From NCBI GenBank assembly GCA_026988435.1, contig JALSLH010000085.1:1-32093 (forward strand): a stretch of 32,093 bases of DNA, in the 5' to 3' direction. The notes beneath the pieces were generated by a model, which searched no databases, was not told the origin of the DNA, and saw only the letters and a program-made list of their open reading frames with translations. This DNA comes from Methylophaga sp. (GTDB taxonomy: Bacteria > Pseudomonadota > Gammaproteobacteria > Nitrosococcales > Methylophagaceae). Positions 1 through 7,635 of this stretch are shown one piece after another; the stretch's first letter is position 1; each line of letters opens with the position of its first letter. Both the position numbers and the translations under genes were made by a program.

Positions 1-538
1 AAAACTGTGGCTTAACAGGTGCATCGTTATAACGCGCCAAACTATCCATGATTTCTGCTTTGGCTTCTTTTATCCCTGCCCATCCATCCAGTTTCACCCA
101 TTTATTTTTTTCTAAATCTTTATAATGCTCAAAAAAGTGGGATAATTTATCAAGCTTGCGTTGTGAAATATCACCAATATCTTGTATATCGTCGTACATG
201 GGGTCATGCGGTACAGCAATTACCTTAGCATCCTCTCCTGATTCATCTGTCATCTTTAACATGCCAACTGGACGGCATTGTACAACGCTACCACTAATCA
301 GCGCATAAGGGCTCATCACTAGTACATCAACAGGATCACCATCGTCAGATAAAGTATGTGGAATATAACCATAGTTACATGGGTAGAACATAGCCGTATT
401 CATAAAGCGGTCAACAAATAAAGCACCTGTTTCTTTATCTACTTCATATTTAACAGGATCTGAATGCGATGGAATTTCAATGATGACATTAATATCATCT
501 GGTAAGTTTTTGCCTGAGCCGACACGATCAAGATTCAT
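1..538 (-). CDS. ppa: Inorganic pyrophosphatase (family I), 3' end cut by window edge
   Basis: Soluble cytoplasmic pyrophosphatase that hydrolyses PPi to two phosphates and so pulls biosynthetic reactions forward. Reading from the ATG at 538 gives [20 protein letters not shown], then CNYGYIP and the family I metal-binding signature [10 protein letters not shown]. The frame stays open for about 178 codons to the left edge with no stop seen. Bacterial family members are about 175-180 residues, so only the last few residues should be missing. It lies on the same strand as the GTPase gene ending at 607, with a 68-base gap that carries a possible promoter, so it may be transcribed with the upstream cluster, on its own, or both. 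Identification is firm. Confidence 0.95.
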   Translation of the reverse strand, partial: MNLDRVGSGKNLPDDINVIIEIPSHSDPVKYEVDKETGALFVDRFMNTAMFYPCNYGYIPHTLSDDGDPVDVLVMSPYALISGSVVQCRPVGMLKMTDESGEDAKVIAVPHDPMYDDIQDIGDISQRKLDKLSHFFEHYKDLEKNKWVKLDGWAGIKEAKAEIMDSLARYNDAPVKPQF

Positions 539-569
539 TAGGGAATTGCTCCAAAGAATAAAACGATTA

Positions 570-575
570 ATTATA
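570..575 (-). promoter_or_regulatory. Possible -10 box for ppa
   Basis: The minus strand reads TATAAT here, about 30 bases upstream of the ppa ATG. A convincing -35 box is not visible at 17-bp spacing. A GGAG lies 11 bases before the ATG. This would let ppa be expressed independently of the upstream sensory cluster. Confidence 0.35.
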
Positions 576-606
576 TACCGAAACGACTCTCCTCCCTAAA
601 AATTAG

Positions 607-1152
607 TTAATTTTCTTTAATACTTGGATCTAAGGTGAATAATAACGCTTGCACTAATAATGATATATCACTTTTTTGTCGTGCATCAACCTCAAACAAT
701 GGTGGGTTAAGTGACATTTTTTTTAATTCAATACGATAATCTTCAATTGTTGGTTTCTTTGCCAAATCCATTCGTGTCACACCTATAACCACATTAGTTT
801 GAGCAATAAAGTCTTTAAAAGCATTTAAGAAAAACTTAAGATCATTCATCGGGTTATCCTGTGTATTATCAATTAACAGCACTAGACCAATACCTCCTGT
901 GGTTAAAATCTCCCACATAAAGTCAAAACGTTCTTGCCCCGGTGTTCCATATAAATGGATTTGCTCACCTTCATCTAGTTTCAATACACCATAATCCATC
1001 GCAACCGTTGTTTGTTGCTTTTTATGCTGTGTCATGTCACTTGCCCGAGTATCTGTTTTTATCGGTGCAATATCACTAATCGAAGCGATTGCTGTTGTTT
1101 TTCCAGCACCAACTGGACCTGTAAAAATTATTTTATAATCATTCGCAGCCAT
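607..1152 (-). CDS. Small Ras-like GTPase, COG2229/CvnD-MglA type
   Basis: A 181-residue stand-alone GTPase. The P-loop GPVGAGKT is at residues 12-19, a switch I-like TTVAMD at 48-53, the G3 region GTPGQERF at 69-76 and a G4 motif TRMD at 126-129. The GTPGQ form, with Gly in place of the usual Asp, followed by FMWEIL, is typical of the bacterial GTPases that work with Roadblock/LC7 partners (MglA relatives and the CvnD proteins of Streptomyces conservons), so it is a subfamily mark and not damage. It is the last gene of the nine-gene cluster, 6 bases after the pseudo-receiver gene, and a Roadblock gene lies at 4976-5338. I infer it is the output switch of the cluster, with the Roadblock proteins acting on its nucleotide state. 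Its downstream partner is unknown. Confidence 0.88.
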   Translation of the reverse strand: MAANDYKIIFTGPVGAGKTTAIASISDIAPIKTDTRASDMTQHKKQQTTVAMDYGVLKLDEGEQIHLYGTPGQERFDFMWEILTTGGIGLVLLIDNTQDNPMNDLKFFLNAFKDFIAQTNVVIGVTRMDLAKKPTIEDYRIELKKMSLNPPLFEVDARQKSDISLLVQALLFTLDPSIKEN

Positions 1153-1158
1153 TGCTTA

Positions 1159-2325
1159 TCATTCCTTAATTCTTAGTTTTTGCATAATACGAGAAAATAT
1201 ACTTATTTTGCTAGTAGGTTCAAAATCCGATGGTAAAATTAAAATATCAGATTGCCTATTAGCCAAACCTGATAACCCCAAAATATAATTTGCCGTAATA
1301 AACGAAAATACATAACGTTGAGGTATAGCTAATACTTCCGTTATATTTATCACTGTTCGTGGATGCGGCACCCAACACGCACATATACGCAACGCGTCAG
1401 GCGTTAAAATAAGGCGGGTTAAATTGGGCCAACCTAAAAGATATATTGGACTATCAAGTGGTAATCCTTGAGGTAAGCGACCTCGTGATGTCCACAGAGC
1501 CATTTTCCACATAAACAAGTCTAAATCTTGGTATTTACTATGGTCTTTACACTGCCACGTTGCTTTATTCATTTCTAGTGACTCAATTTTAATATCTTCT
1601 TCATTGATAACACTTCGCTTACTTTTAAGCGAAACACCGCAAATTGATTTTAACTGCCGATCTGATAATTCAATATAGACCTGATTGCTCTCTGGAAATA
1701 GTGTTATTGGTCGCCACACACCCGTTAATCTCACAGCACACTGCTCTACTTTCGCTTGTTGGTATGCCTTTTGTAAAAAACCTAAAAAATACTGTTCTAA
1801 ATCAAAAAATATTTCGTCACTTTTTTGTAGCTGACGCAAATTTACATCTTGCGCCTCACCCACAAAAGCAATGCTTTCTTTATCTCTCAATAATGGTGTA
1901 TTGTGTTTCTTTCTCGTTTCAGTTGTTGTTTTGACTGTTTGTTCAGCTACTATCACAGCATGATCATCAACTTGTTTTTGTTCTACTACTACCTTATGAC
2001 CTAGTGTTGATTTCACTCCTCTAATATCGTCGAGTATCACCATAAGGTGATCAGATATCATAGGTTTACGTAAAAAATAATTGTCGCCAGCATCAATCAA
2101 TTTTATTGACGTTAAAATTAACGGATAATTTGGATATGTTTGCTTTAATCGTGCTAACTCTGTGTCAGCATTAACACTATCCATATTTACTAAAAATGCT
2201 TGGGCAATCGACTCATCGCTGATTTCACATTGTCCATTACAAAATTTTTGAAAGAAAAAACTTAATGTATTTCGACTCCGTTCATCCATACCTAATGCGT
2301 GGATTTTAATGATCTCTGATTGCAT
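1159..2325 (-). CDS. Pseudo-receiver protein with unknown C-terminal domain (paralogue B)
   Basis: A 388-residue soluble protein. Residues 1-100 follow a CheY-like pattern: an Asp near the start (GMDER, D14), a hydrophobic strand ending in VNMDS (D49 at the phospho-acceptor place), LILTS (T72) and FLRKP (K87). The acidic pair after strand 1 is reduced, so phosphorylation is doubtful. Residues about 100-140 form a polar linker. The rest, about 250 residues, is an effector region that I do not recognise; it contains RGRLPQGLPLDSP, WPNLTR, ALRICACW and IPQRYVFSF. All of these recur in the gene at 2515-3714, so the two are paralogues. It lies 6 bases before the GTPase gene, which suggests translational coupling. 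It could be an adaptor or GTPase effector; the function is unproven. Confidence 0.75.
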   Translation of the reverse strand: MQSEIIKIHALGMDERSRNTLSFFFQKFCNGQCEISDESIAQAFLVNMDSVNADTELARLKQTYPNYPLILTSIKLIDAGDNYFLRKPMISDHLMVILDDIRGVKSTLGHKVVVEQKQVDDHAVIVAEQTVKTTTETRKKHNTPLLRDKESIAFVGEAQDVNLRQLQKSDEIFFDLEQYFLGFLQKAYQQAKVEQCAVRLTGVWRPITLFPESNQVYIELSDRQLKSICGVSLKSKRSVINEEDIKIESLEMNKATWQCKDHSKYQDLDLFMWKMALWTSRGRLPQGLPLDSPIYLLGWPNLTRLILTPDALRICACWVPHPRTVINITEVLAIPQRYVFSFITANYILGLSGLANRQSDILILPSDFEPTSKISIFSRIMQKLRIKE

Positions 2326-2350
2326 TATCCCTTCCTATTTGTAAACCATC

Positions 2351-2499
2351 TATACCCAATTGAAACCAATCTGTAGCCTTTACTCCTTCGTCATTCCGGT
2401 AGCTTTTAGCCGGAATCTGGGTATAAGCAAGACTCCCGCTAAAAACACGCGGGAGTGACGGGTGAATAAAAATCTACAGATTGAATGGTCACGGGTATA
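2351..2499. repeat. MITE-like palindromic element inside the sensory operon
   Basis: The 189-base gap between the two pseudo-receiver genes is almost filled by a nested palindrome. Outer arms at 2351-2376 and 2474-2499 match at about 18 of 26 positions in inverted orientation (outer TATACCC and inner AATCTGTAG are exact). Inside are two hairpins: ATTCCGG/CCGGAAT at 2393-2399 and 2410-2416, and ACTCCCGC/GCGGGAGT at 2432-2439 and 2449-2456, framed by CGTCA (2389) and TGACG (2460). The CGTCATTCC...GGAGTGACG plan recurs at 17516-17628. There is no coding capacity. It may be a mobile miniature repeat that also acts as an RNA hairpin between operon genes. Confidence 0.65.
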
Positions 2500-2514
2500 T
2501 GCTACCTTACTCGC

Positions 2515-3714
2515 TTAAGCTGTTGTGAGTTTTTTTATAAGTCGAGAAAAGATCCCTCTATTTTTTTGTGCTTTATTGACGCCCTCATCTTCTTTTCTTA
2601 TTTCTACTTTCTCTTTATCTTTTGCAACCACAGATGAAAGACCTACTACATACGTCGCAGTAAAAAATGAAAATAAATAGCGTTGTTCTATCAATAATGA
2701 CTCCACCATCTTTCTTATTGTTTTCGGTGCCGCTATCCAATAGGCTGAAATTCGTAACGCATGTGGGGTTTGCACTATTCGAGTAAAGTTAGGCCAAACT
2801 TTCAGGCAAACTGGCATATCTATATCAACTCCTTTAGGTAATCGACCTCGAGCTGTCCACAAAGTTAGTTTCCATAAAAAAGCACAGAGTTCTTGTTGGT
2901 AACTAGGTGTCTTTTCACATAAAGCGACTACCTGATCATCAGCTATCATTTTATATGAAAACCGAGTACGCTTTTCACTCGTGTCATCATCCTTATAAAG
3001 TGTTGTCACACCGTAATAGCGAAGTTTATTGTCACTAAGTTTTATATAAACCAAATTTCGATTTGGGCAAATATAAAGTGTATGTGACAAGCCTGTTAAC
3101 TGAATGCTCGTATTATGCTTTTTAGCCATTTCTAGTGCTTCTATAATATGCCCTAAATAATAACGCTTGGGGTCAAAGTAAATCTCTGCCAATTGTTCAT
3201 TATTCGATAAATCAACATCCTCTCTGTGACCAATAAAATGAGCCATATCAGTTTGTGATAATTGTTGCGCTGCAGCAGTAGTTGTCTGATTATCAGTTGC
3301 CTTGGTATTTTTAATAAAAACAGTATCTGTTATTTTTTCAGCCTCGATCACTTGCTTTGTATCATTCTTCTTTTTTAATTCAATTTTATTCATTATCGCT
3401 AATAGCTTCTTAGCATTAATAGGTTTGCTAATAGAATAATGCTTTTCTGTTTCTATCGGATATAAAGCTAATAGAATAACAGGTTTATCAGGAAATTCAT
3501 CCTCCAACGCTGCTAGCTTTTTCTCTGCCCCAATTGAATCCATATTGACCATAAACATATCAGCGTGATCTTCAGAAACCATTTCACAATGACCACCATA
3601 ATGTTTCTGAAAGAAAAACTGAAGTGTCGCTAATCCACGTTTATCCAGCCCGATTACATGACAGTTTATTTGTGTGGTACTCAATAATGGTTGATTTTGT
3701 AATGCCATATTCAT
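2515..3714 (-). CDS. Pseudo-receiver protein with unknown C-terminal domain (paralogue A)
   Basis: A 399-residue soluble protein, paralogous to the product of 1159-2325. The receiver-like part (residues about 15-112) has GLDKR, MFMVNMDS (D59), PVILLAL and SISKP (K97); the usual Ser/Thr after strand 4 is not evident. The long C-terminal region shares ARGRLPKGVDIDMP, WPNFTR, ALRISAYW and EQRYLFSF with the paralogue, and it ends in a basic tail. No membrane segment or DNA-binding motif is certain. The ATG at 3714 is 3 bases from the stop of the PhnD-like gene, so coupling is likely; a second Met at codon 3 is a possible start. The pair probably arose by tandem duplication, with the repeat element now between them. 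Confidence 0.75.
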   Translation of the reverse strand: MNMALQNQPLLSTTQINCHVIGLDKRGLATLQFFFQKHYGGHCEMVSEDHADMFMVNMDSIGAEKKLAALEDEFPDKPVILLALYPIETEKHYSISKPINAKKLLAIMNKIELKKKNDTKQVIEAEKITDTVFIKNTKATDNQTTTAAAQQLSQTDMAHFIGHREDVDLSNNEQLAEIYFDPKRYYLGHIIEALEMAKKHNTSIQLTGLSHTLYICPNRNLVYIKLSDNKLRYYGVTTLYKDDDTSEKRTRFSYKMIADDQVVALCEKTPSYQQELCAFLWKLTLWTARGRLPKGVDIDMPVCLKVWPNFTRIVQTPHALRISAYWIAAPKTIRKMVESLLIEQRYLFSFFTATYVVGLSSVVAKDKEKVEIRKEDEGVNKAQKNRGIFSRLIKKLTTA

Positions 3715-3717
3715 TTG

Positions 3718-4464
3718 TTATTCCACTAATGTACTCATTAAATCGATCATAAACTCAATATCTTCTTGCTCTAGTTTTTCCCAGCCAGCAATATCAAGAC
3801 TCTCCAAAACACCTTGCCCATTCGTATCATTATTCATAGCAACTAATAATTCACTGATCTCATCTTTTCTATCAGCTAATTTTGGGCCAAGCAATAATAC
3901 GTGCTGCACAATTTGAATTTGGCTGGTGACCAAAACACGCATTTGATCTTTTACCATGGCAGAAAGATCCTGAAATGCCTCCTCTAAAAAGAAACCCACA
4001 TCACTTGTTCCTCTAAGTAACTGCTTTGCGACCAGAACATAGCCGTCACACGCTATCACCTCAATATTTTCTGCATTTAAATCAGCAGGTTCTAACATGA
4101 TCATGCCCATCATATGCACATCAGGATCATCCGTTGTTGCCACCTTGGTGCCAGATTGCAAGTCTTCAACCGTTTGAATTTCACTTTCTGCATTGACAAC
4201 AATCATAGCCTCATCTGGTTTGTTACTAGCTTTGGCTATTGCCAGAAATCCTTTTTCTCTAACCAGCATCGCCGCGTCATAAGGATTGGCATAAATCAAA
4301 TCGACATTATCATTACTAATCGCTTGTCGTTGTTGCTCAAAGCTGTCATAAAGTTCAAAGTGAATGCCTTCAGATAATTGACGTTGTAACCAAGTATTAA
4401 ATATTTGCCAACCCGCAATATGTGATGGACCAAAATCGGGGCTAACTGTAAATTGATAAGCCAT
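3718..4464 (-). CDS. PhnD-like binding protein without signal peptide (copy 1)
   Basis: 248 residues with the fold pattern of PhnD-type phosphate/phosphonate binding proteins: an N-terminal strand (YQFTVSPDFG), a helix with W and a long hydrophobic face, then NDNVDLIYANPYDAAMLV, which corresponds to the DLAYLGPASY-like hinge segment of the family. The protein begins directly at the first strand, with no hydrophobic leader or lipobox, and no ABC permease or ATPase gene lies nearby. I therefore infer a cytoplasmic ligand sensor and not a transport component. It sits between the PAS gene and the pseudo-receiver gene in the cluster. The ligand is unknown and need not be phosphonate. Confidence 0.82.
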   Translation of the reverse strand: MAYQFTVSPDFGPSHIAGWQIFNTWLQRQLSEGIHFELYDSFEQQRQAISNDNVDLIYANPYDAAMLVREKGFLAIAKASNKPDEAMIVVNAESEIQTVEDLQSGTKVATTDDPDVHMMGMIMLEPADLNAENIEVIACDGYVLVAKQLLRGTSDVGFFLEEAFQDLSAMVKDQMRVLVTSQIQIVQHVLLLGPKLADRKDEISELLVAMNNDTNGQGVLESLDIAGWEKLEQEDIEFMIDLMSTLVE

Positions 4465-4473
4465 CTTAACTCC

Positions 4474-4947
4474 CTAGAATAACGTTGGATAAAGTGCAAT
4501 ACATTCTTCTACCTTTTTACGAGAAGGCTTACGGCGAACAGAGGTATAGCCTTTCACTTCACCATTGCGAATATTGGCAATAACGGTTGCATAAACCCAG
4601 TAATACGCGCCATCTTTACGCAAGTTTTTCACATAACCTTGCCAGCGATTGCCAGATTTCACCGTCTCCCAAAGATCTTTAAAGGCGGCAGGCGGCATAT
4701 CAGGATGACGTAAAATATAATGTGGTTGCCCCACCAATTCTTCTTCAGAAAAACCTGACATATCGACAAAAGATTGATTTACATGGGTCAGCACACCGTC
4801 AGCATCGGTTGAAGAAACAATCAACCGTCCTTCCGGGTAAGGTATCTCAACATCACTGACTAAAACAGTCCGCTGACTACCATCATAATAGTGCAGTAAA
4901 TATTCCTTATAGTCACCCGTAACATCCTCAGGATTCATATCTTGCAT
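4474..4947 (-). CDS. Stand-alone Aer-type PAS redox sensor
   Basis: 157 residues that consist of little more than one PAS domain (about 40-142) closely patterned on the N-terminal PAS of the aerotaxis receptor Aer: VSSTDADGVLTHVN, FVDMSGFSEEELVGQPH, LRHPDMP and YVKNLRKDGAYYWV. R80, H81, D83 and N108 match Aer positions linked to FAD binding. I therefore predict a flavin-bearing redox or oxygen sensor. Unlike Aer it has no transmembrane, HAMP or signalling domain, so the signal must pass by protein contact, probably to a neighbour in the cluster. AGGAG precedes the ATG by about 10 bases. The PAS assignment is firm; the cofactor is an inference. Confidence 0.88.
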   Translation of the reverse strand: MQDMNPEDVTGDYKEYLLHYYDGSQRTVLVSDVEIPYPEGRLIVSSTDADGVLTHVNQSFVDMSGFSEEELVGQPHYILRHPDMPPAAFKDLWETVKSGNRWQGYVKNLRKDGAYYWVYATVIANIRNGEVKGYTSVRRKPSRKKVEECIALYPTLF

Positions 4948-4975
4948 GATGTAAACTCCTAACTAAACCCAGAAA

Positions 4976-5338
4976 TTAAATTAATTTTGCAATGCTTTCT
5001 GCCGCACGTTTTATATCTAAGAAAATCAAACCCAGCTTGGCATTTGATTTTGCAATGACTGTCACTACGGCATCTGTACCCGCATGTGTCATCACCACAT
5101 AACCATTTTCACCTTTTATTAGCACTTGCTCTAGCGTACCACGCCCTAATTCCTGTGCTGTACGATCACCTAAAGACAACATAGCCGCACTCATTGCGCC
5201 CACCCTATCTTCATCCATACCCGCAGGCAATTCTGCTGCCATCATTAAACCATCCGTTGACACTACTCCAGATGCTTCAATATCTGCCGTACTACCATTC
5301 AAATCACTTAAGATTGAATTCAACATATCTGCTCTCAT
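4976..5338 (-). CDS. Roadblock/LC7 (MglB-like) protein
   Basis: 120 residues, the usual size of a single Roadblock/LC7 domain. The order is a helix (LNSILSDLNGSTADIEAS), a strand pair (GVVSTDGLMMAAEL), a long helix (DRVGAMSAAMLSLGDRTAQEL), two strands (QVLIKGENGYVVMTHAG, AVVTVIAK) and a C-terminal helix. Family members are dimers that bind small GTPases, either as GAPs (MglB) or as exchange or scaffold factors. The COG2229 GTPase four genes downstream is the obvious partner. A strong AGGAG lies 6-7 bases before the ATG. Confidence 0.9.
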   Translation of the reverse strand: MRADMLNSILSDLNGSTADIEASGVVSTDGLMMAAELPAGMDEDRVGAMSAAMLSLGDRTAQELGRGTLEQVLIKGENGYVVMTHAGTDAVVTVIAKSNAKLGLIFLDIKRAAESIAKLI

Positions 5339-5376
5339 AATCTACTCCTTTTTTCTATTTGGTAAGTTGCCTTACA

Positions 5377-6129
5377 CTACTTATCCACCATCAACTCTTC
5401 TCCAAGAGTAGATAGCGCCTCAAATTTCAAAATTTCTTCATTACTGACCGCCAAAAAGCGGTCAAAACCCAAACCCTGCAATATTTCGTGACTACGGTCA
5501 TTTTCATTAGACATCCCAACAAAACAGGATTGAAACTCCCCCGCCATCTCCTCATATCTATTAGCAATCAATATGCTGTGATGGATGGTGCCATCACTAG
5601 TTTGTTCCAGCGTTGTAAAACCACTTTTTGTTAAGCCATTTAAACCATCATAAAAATCTTTGTAGACCAGCCCATATTTATATTCGCCCCTGAAAATACC
5701 TTTAACGACAGCCATCCAAGTTGCTTGTGAGCGAATCCTTGCAGGTCTAATATTATTATCGAATAAATATTTGATGCCCACTCGCGTCACCATCATTGAG
5801 TTCACACTGATGACCTCTTCATCTGTTATATCTTCCATCACTGGCGCATCATTCTGAAGTCCAGCAATAAATACAATCTCATCATGTATGTTTGATGGGC
5901 GCGCAACTGGAATATAACCATGTTCCTTAATTAATTTTAGAGAATCTTGAGGATTGGCATAAATTAGATCCGCTTGTGATAACTTTTGGTGATATTCAGC
6001 AAAATCAATACTCTGCGAAAACTGCACGCCTCTTGATAAATTTTTTGATAAATACTGTGCCAATTGAAACCATTTATCAGGATTATTAGCCGTATCGTGA
6101 GGGCACACCATAAATGTAAAAGCGTCCAT
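5377..6129 (-). CDS. PhnD-like binding protein without signal peptide (copy 2)
   Basis: 250 residues, paralogous in plan to 3718-4464: it starts at the first strand (FTFMVCPHDTANNP), then has VQFSQSIDFAEYHQKLSQ and ADLIYANPQDSLKLIKEHGY, equivalent to the DLIYANPYDA segment of copy 1. No signal sequence, lipobox or transporter partner is visible, so a cytoplasmic location is likely. Sequence divergence between the copies in the presumed binding lobes suggests two different ligands or a heteromeric pair. It is 38 bases upstream of the Roadblock gene. Confidence 0.8.
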   Translation of the reverse strand: MDAFTFMVCPHDTANNPDKWFQLAQYLSKNLSRGVQFSQSIDFAEYHQKLSQADLIYANPQDSLKLIKEHGYIPVARPSNIHDEIVFIAGLQNDAPVMEDITDEEVISVNSMMVTRVGIKYLFDNNIRPARIRSQATWMAVVKGIFRGEYKYGLVYKDFYDGLNGLTKSGFTTLEQTSDGTIHHSILIANRYEEMAGEFQSCFVGMSNENDRSHEILQGLGFDRFLAVSNEEILKFEALSTLGEELMVDK

Positions 6130-6207
6130 TATTTACCCAAATAATTATTATTTAATAATATTCTTAAATATATCATTTTAAAACTGAACCTAAGCTGAAC
6201 AAACATA

Positions 6208-6852
6208 TTAATCTCCATAGCGAATAGACAGTATCCAAATTAATTTAATCAATGCCGGTTTATTTAAAAGTGGCACTCCCTTAATCACCAAAACAAAATG
6301 ATGCTCACCTATCCATAATGGCCAAAAGCCTACTTGCCCATTTCCTGCTGCATCTACGACTGACCAGGCACTTGTTTCTAGGCTTAAGTTATTTTTTAAT
6401 AAGCCTTGATGACGACCATATAGTGAAAATAAATCAGCACTCAATGCCGACAATTGTTCTGCCGTTTCATGAGGGAAACCTTGTGCACTTAAATAAAAAC
6501 CCTGTTCGTCTGCAAGCAAAATATTTCCTGATTCTGACAGCCCAAGTAATATTTCAGGTAATAGGATTTCTAAACTGCCCTTAGGTGCTTGTTGTTTATT
6601 TTGCACACCTTCTAACCAACCTAAAGATTGCATGCGATAGATTAGTTCTAAGGCTTCATTATCAGCTGTTAAGCCAGACCATTGTTTTAAAAGTTCAGTG
6701 TTAAGCACAGCTATTTCATCTTGTTTAAACAATGCGCGTAATACTTTTCGTGCTGGCACGTCACTATTCGCAGACACACAAAAATATGCGCCAGCAGGTG
6801 TGGGTAAGACATAACTCGTATCAGATAATTGATAATGTTGTGGTGCAGTCAT
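6208..6852 (-). CDS. Two-domain protein with C-terminal Roadblock-like domain
   Basis: 214 residues. The N-terminal half (about 30-90) is helix-rich and ends in ALELIYRMQSLGWLEG, which resembles a small winged-helix-like module. The C-terminal half (about 105-214) follows the Roadblock plan of the gene at 4976-5338: NILLADEQGFYLSAQGF matches GVVSTDGLMMAAEL, followed by an EQLSALSADLFSLYGRH helix, two strands and a final helix. I therefore call it a second, divergent Roadblock protein with an added N-terminal domain. It might form heterodimers with the canonical one. Only 3 bases separate it from the TPR gene upstream. The domain call rests on pattern, not on a search. Confidence 0.6.
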   Translation of the reverse strand: MTAPQHYQLSDTSYVLPTPAGAYFCVSANSDVPARKVLRALFKQDEIAVLNTELLKQWSGLTADNEALELIYRMQSLGWLEGVQNKQQAPKGSLEILLPEILLGLSESGNILLADEQGFYLSAQGFPHETAEQLSALSADLFSLYGRHQGLLKNNLSLETSAWSVVDAAGNGQVGFWPLWIGEHHFVLVIKGVPLLNKPALIKLIWILSIRYGD

Positions 6853-6855
6853 CTA

Positions 6856-7578
6856 TTACACCTCAACCTTAAATCTATGTGCCATTTCTCGCCATTGTGG
6901 TGGCAGAACAATATTATGTTCAAGCAGCTGTTTATAGCAAAAAGAAAATTGCACTTTATCTTCCGTTTTATTAAATATTTCTAACAAATCGTAATGTAAC
7001 TCTAATTGACGTGGATTGTGTAATATTGCAATTTGAAGTGTTGCTTGTGCCTGTTCCAGCTGACCATGTTGAATATAACTCATAGCCTCCTCTATCGGAC
7101 TGATAGCAACTTCTGTTTTAGCAGTAATTTTTTGAATAAAGTCTTGATGAGGCTCAACCATTCGGCCTTGAGTTAATAGCGTTAATTTTGCATAAGGAAC
7201 ATCACTTTCCGTATTTAACCCATCTAAAAGCAACATTTTTAAAGCAGTAAATTGTTGGGTAGTCAATGTGGATCGCGCATTTGCAAGCATTCTTTTCCTT
7301 AATGCTAAACCATTACTCTTCAATACGAGGAACAAATCAACTAATGCACTATAGGTAGCTTCCGTTTGCTGTTCTTTAATAAAGATCTGAATTCTTTGAA
7401 CATGTGTGCGTAAATCATTTTTATTTCTGGTTATCTTGTGTGCAGCATGCTCAGATAAAACAGTTACTGAACACAGTTCCAGCTGTTGTTTTTCTGTCAA
7501 AAAAACGGGTTCAATACTCCCTATATTAGCCTCACTCAAGGGAACTGACTTAACTATCTTTTCTACTATCTGATTCAT
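6856..7578 (-). CDS. FimV-like TPR protein, first gene of sensory cluster
   Basis: 240 residues, soluble, without signal peptide. The C-terminal part (about 165-235) carries a TPR-like repeat, AMSYIQHGQLEQAQATL, followed by NPRQLELHYDLLEIFNKTED and LPPQWREMAHRF. This is the register seen in the cytoplasmic TPR region of FimV-type polar hub proteins (paired-repeat, LLEIY, then a W-containing end). The first 150 residues are helical and unrecognised. No clear Shine-Dalgarno precedes the ATG. If the FimV likeness is real, the cluster may act at a cell pole or on type IV pili. That is inference; a generic TPR scaffold is the alternative. Confidence 0.6.
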   Translation of the reverse strand: MNQIVEKIVKSVPLSEANIGSIEPVFLTEKQQLELCSVTVLSEHAAHKITRNKNDLRTHVQRIQIFIKEQQTEATYSALVDLFLVLKSNGLALRKRMLANARSTLTTQQFTALKMLLLDGLNTESDVPYAKLTLLTQGRMVEPHQDFIQKITAKTEVAISPIEEAMSYIQHGQLEQAQATLQIAILHNPRQLELHYDLLEIFNKTEDKVQFSFCYKQLLEHNIVLPPQWREMAHRFKVEV

Positions 7579-7635
7579 ATCAATTTTTTACATTATCCAT
7601 AATAATCCCTATCCGCTAACGGCCCGATGACCACT

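Noticed and set aside
2484..2499. A 16-base exact match (AATGGTCACGGGTATA) between the repeat arm and the end of pncC near 22427-22442
   Set aside because: A match of this length is plausible by chance in 32 kb, and no further similarity flanks it.
3718..6129. Phosphonate transport operon
   Set aside because: No permease, ATPase or C-P lyase genes are present, and the binding proteins lack export signals.
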